Below, piece by piece: positions 63,260-64,000 of a stretch of DNA of 64,000 nt (position 1 is the stretch's first letter; each line of letters opens with the position of its first letter). Source of the stretch: an uncultured Pelagibacteraceae bacterium (GTDB lineage Bacteria; Pseudomonadota; Alphaproteobacteria; Pelagibacterales; Pelagibacteraceae). Location of the stretch: positions 186,001 to 250,000 of the forward strand of contig CACHGA010000001.1 of assembly GCA_902579285.1 (NCBI GenBank), written 5' to 3'. A program made the position numbers and the translations under genes. Below the pieces are notes generated by a model. It was not told the origin of the DNA and searched no databases. It saw only the letters and a list, made by a program, of their open reading frames with translations.

Positions 63260-64000
63260 ATGAACAAATTTAATCTTTTTTGGAAGACTTTATTATACAC
63301 TTTTATTTTTATAGGTATATTTAATTCTGCCTTAGCAAAAATATTAGAATTCAATCAAGACGCTAAATCTATCTCAAATTATTTTTCTGGGATCATTTCT
63401 TTTGACAATTTTGATTACAAGACATCCCAAGTTTTTTTTAAAAAAATGGATAAAAATGAAACTAAAAATGAAAAATATTCATCAATGCATATCCAATCTT
63501 TGATAAACTTAGAAAAATATCAAGAGGCATATAAATATTCAAAAAAATTAGAAAAAATGAATCAATCAAATTTTAACTCGAACCTTTTTTTAGGAATATA
63601 TCAATTTAAATCTAATAACTTCGCAAAGGCTAAAAATTATTTTGATCGACTTAAGCTTAAAAACAATCGTAATTTAGTCCCTGAAATTTTACAAAATTCA
63701 CTATCAGCATGGTCAAAAATTTCAAATACTCAAAATCAAGATGATTTAAATCTTCTTAATTTTCAAAATCCAGCATTCGAAAACTTAACTATTATACAAA
63801 AAACTTTTGGTAATTGTTTTCTTAAATTAGATAATACAGAGACTGAGTTTATGAAAGTTTTAAATAACGATAAACTTAACTTCTCAAGATACCATTTTTT
63901 TGTATCAAATTACTTTTATAATAATAATAATGAAAAATATGCAACAAATTTAATTAGTTCAGCTTCAGAAAAATTTCCTTCTAATTTATTAATTAATCAA
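63260..64000 (+). CDS. Secreted TPR-like protein, 3'-truncated by window edge
   Basis: The ATG at 63260 opens a frame that stays open to the window end (247 codons). It has a signal peptide with a probable cut after SALA (about residue 26) and helical repeats resembling TPR units (INLEKYQEAYKYSKKLEK; YQFKSNNFAKAKNYFDRL). It is divergent from the glycosylase with only 12 bases between starts. Alphaproteobacterial TPR proteins often lie beside this glycosylase gene. The C-terminal half is not visible. Confidence 0.72.
   Translation, partial: MNKFNLFWKTLLYTFIFIGIFNSALAKILEFNQDAKSISNYFSGIISFDNFDYKTSQVFFKKMDKNETKNEKYSSMHIQSLINLEKYQEAYKYSKKLEKMNQSNFNSNLFLGIYQFKSNNFAKAKNYFDRLKLKNNRNLVPEILQNSLSAWSKISNTQNQDDLNLLNFQNPAFENLTIIQKTFGNCFLKLDNTETEFMKVLNNDKLNFSRYHFFVSNYFYNNNNEKYATNLISSASEKFPSNLLINQ

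Overview
This 64 kb, very AT-rich window (roughly 70% A+T by eye) reads as a chromosomal segment of a streamlined marine alphaproteobacterium of the SAR11 clade (Pelagibacterales). The evidence is extreme gene packing (start and stop codons overlap by 1-20 bases at many junctions, and no gap reaches 300 bases), the alphaproteobacterial regulator pair GcrA/CcrM, a tRNA-His without an encoded G-1, split F0 b and b' subunits, BamF/DUF3035 and DUF2093 genes, and a retinal pathway (crtI-crtB-crtY-blh). I see no insertion sequence, prophage, CRISPR array or other mobile DNA.

Layout. 1-3.5 kb: tail of an exopolyphosphatase gene, a possible small RNA, a lysine-rich small protein, an arsenic-type set (aquaporin, arsenate reductase, small membrane protein) and gcrA. 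3.6-8.7 kb: orphan ABC-2 permease, argD-argF, membrane cytochrome c, kdsB, pheA. 8.7-13.6 kb: SRP RNA directly abutting dnaX-ebfC-recR, with convergent malate synthase glcB. 13.7-18.5 kb: accA with a membrane tail, a cold-shock gene, then a histidine block made of a short His-rich leader ORF, tRNA-His, hisS, hisZ and hisG. 18.5-20.6 kb: groES-groEL with a sigma-32-type promoter. 20.6-29 kb: HAD phosphatase, ribF, ileS, lspA, bamF, pgi, then rsmD-purD in reverse. 29-34.7 kb: lipid A/KDO block (lpxL, lpxK, waaA, msbA) and ubiA. 34.7-37.5 kb: small membrane proteins, quinone reductase, rsmE. 37.5-45.6 kb: cytochrome c oxidase operon with ctaB and cox11, a 57-residue gene, thrC, peroxiredoxin. 45.6-58.7 kb: a 16-gene minus-strand run from a DciA-like gene through dsbA, smc, the F0 ATP synthase genes and the retinal genes to ispH, thrB, rnhA and a rhodanese. 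58.7-64 kb: mutY, a flavin monooxygenase, ccrM, rnhB, a uracil-DNA glycosylase and the start of a TPR protein.

How it works together. The window carries much of an aerobic, light-assisted energy system: terminal oxidase, cytochrome c, the F0 part of ATP synthase, and the enzymes that turn phytoene into retinal. Proteorhodopsin itself and crtE are not in the window. The most notable points are the His-codon leader ahead of tRNA-His-hisS-hisZ-hisG (a candidate attenuation-type control region), an SMC protein with no recognisable hinge, an SRP RNA with a non-standard apical loop joined to dnaX, the direct continuity of F0 and retinal genes, and several very short or embedded elements such as a terminator inside the hisG coding end. 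Everything is read from sequence alone; no database search was run.
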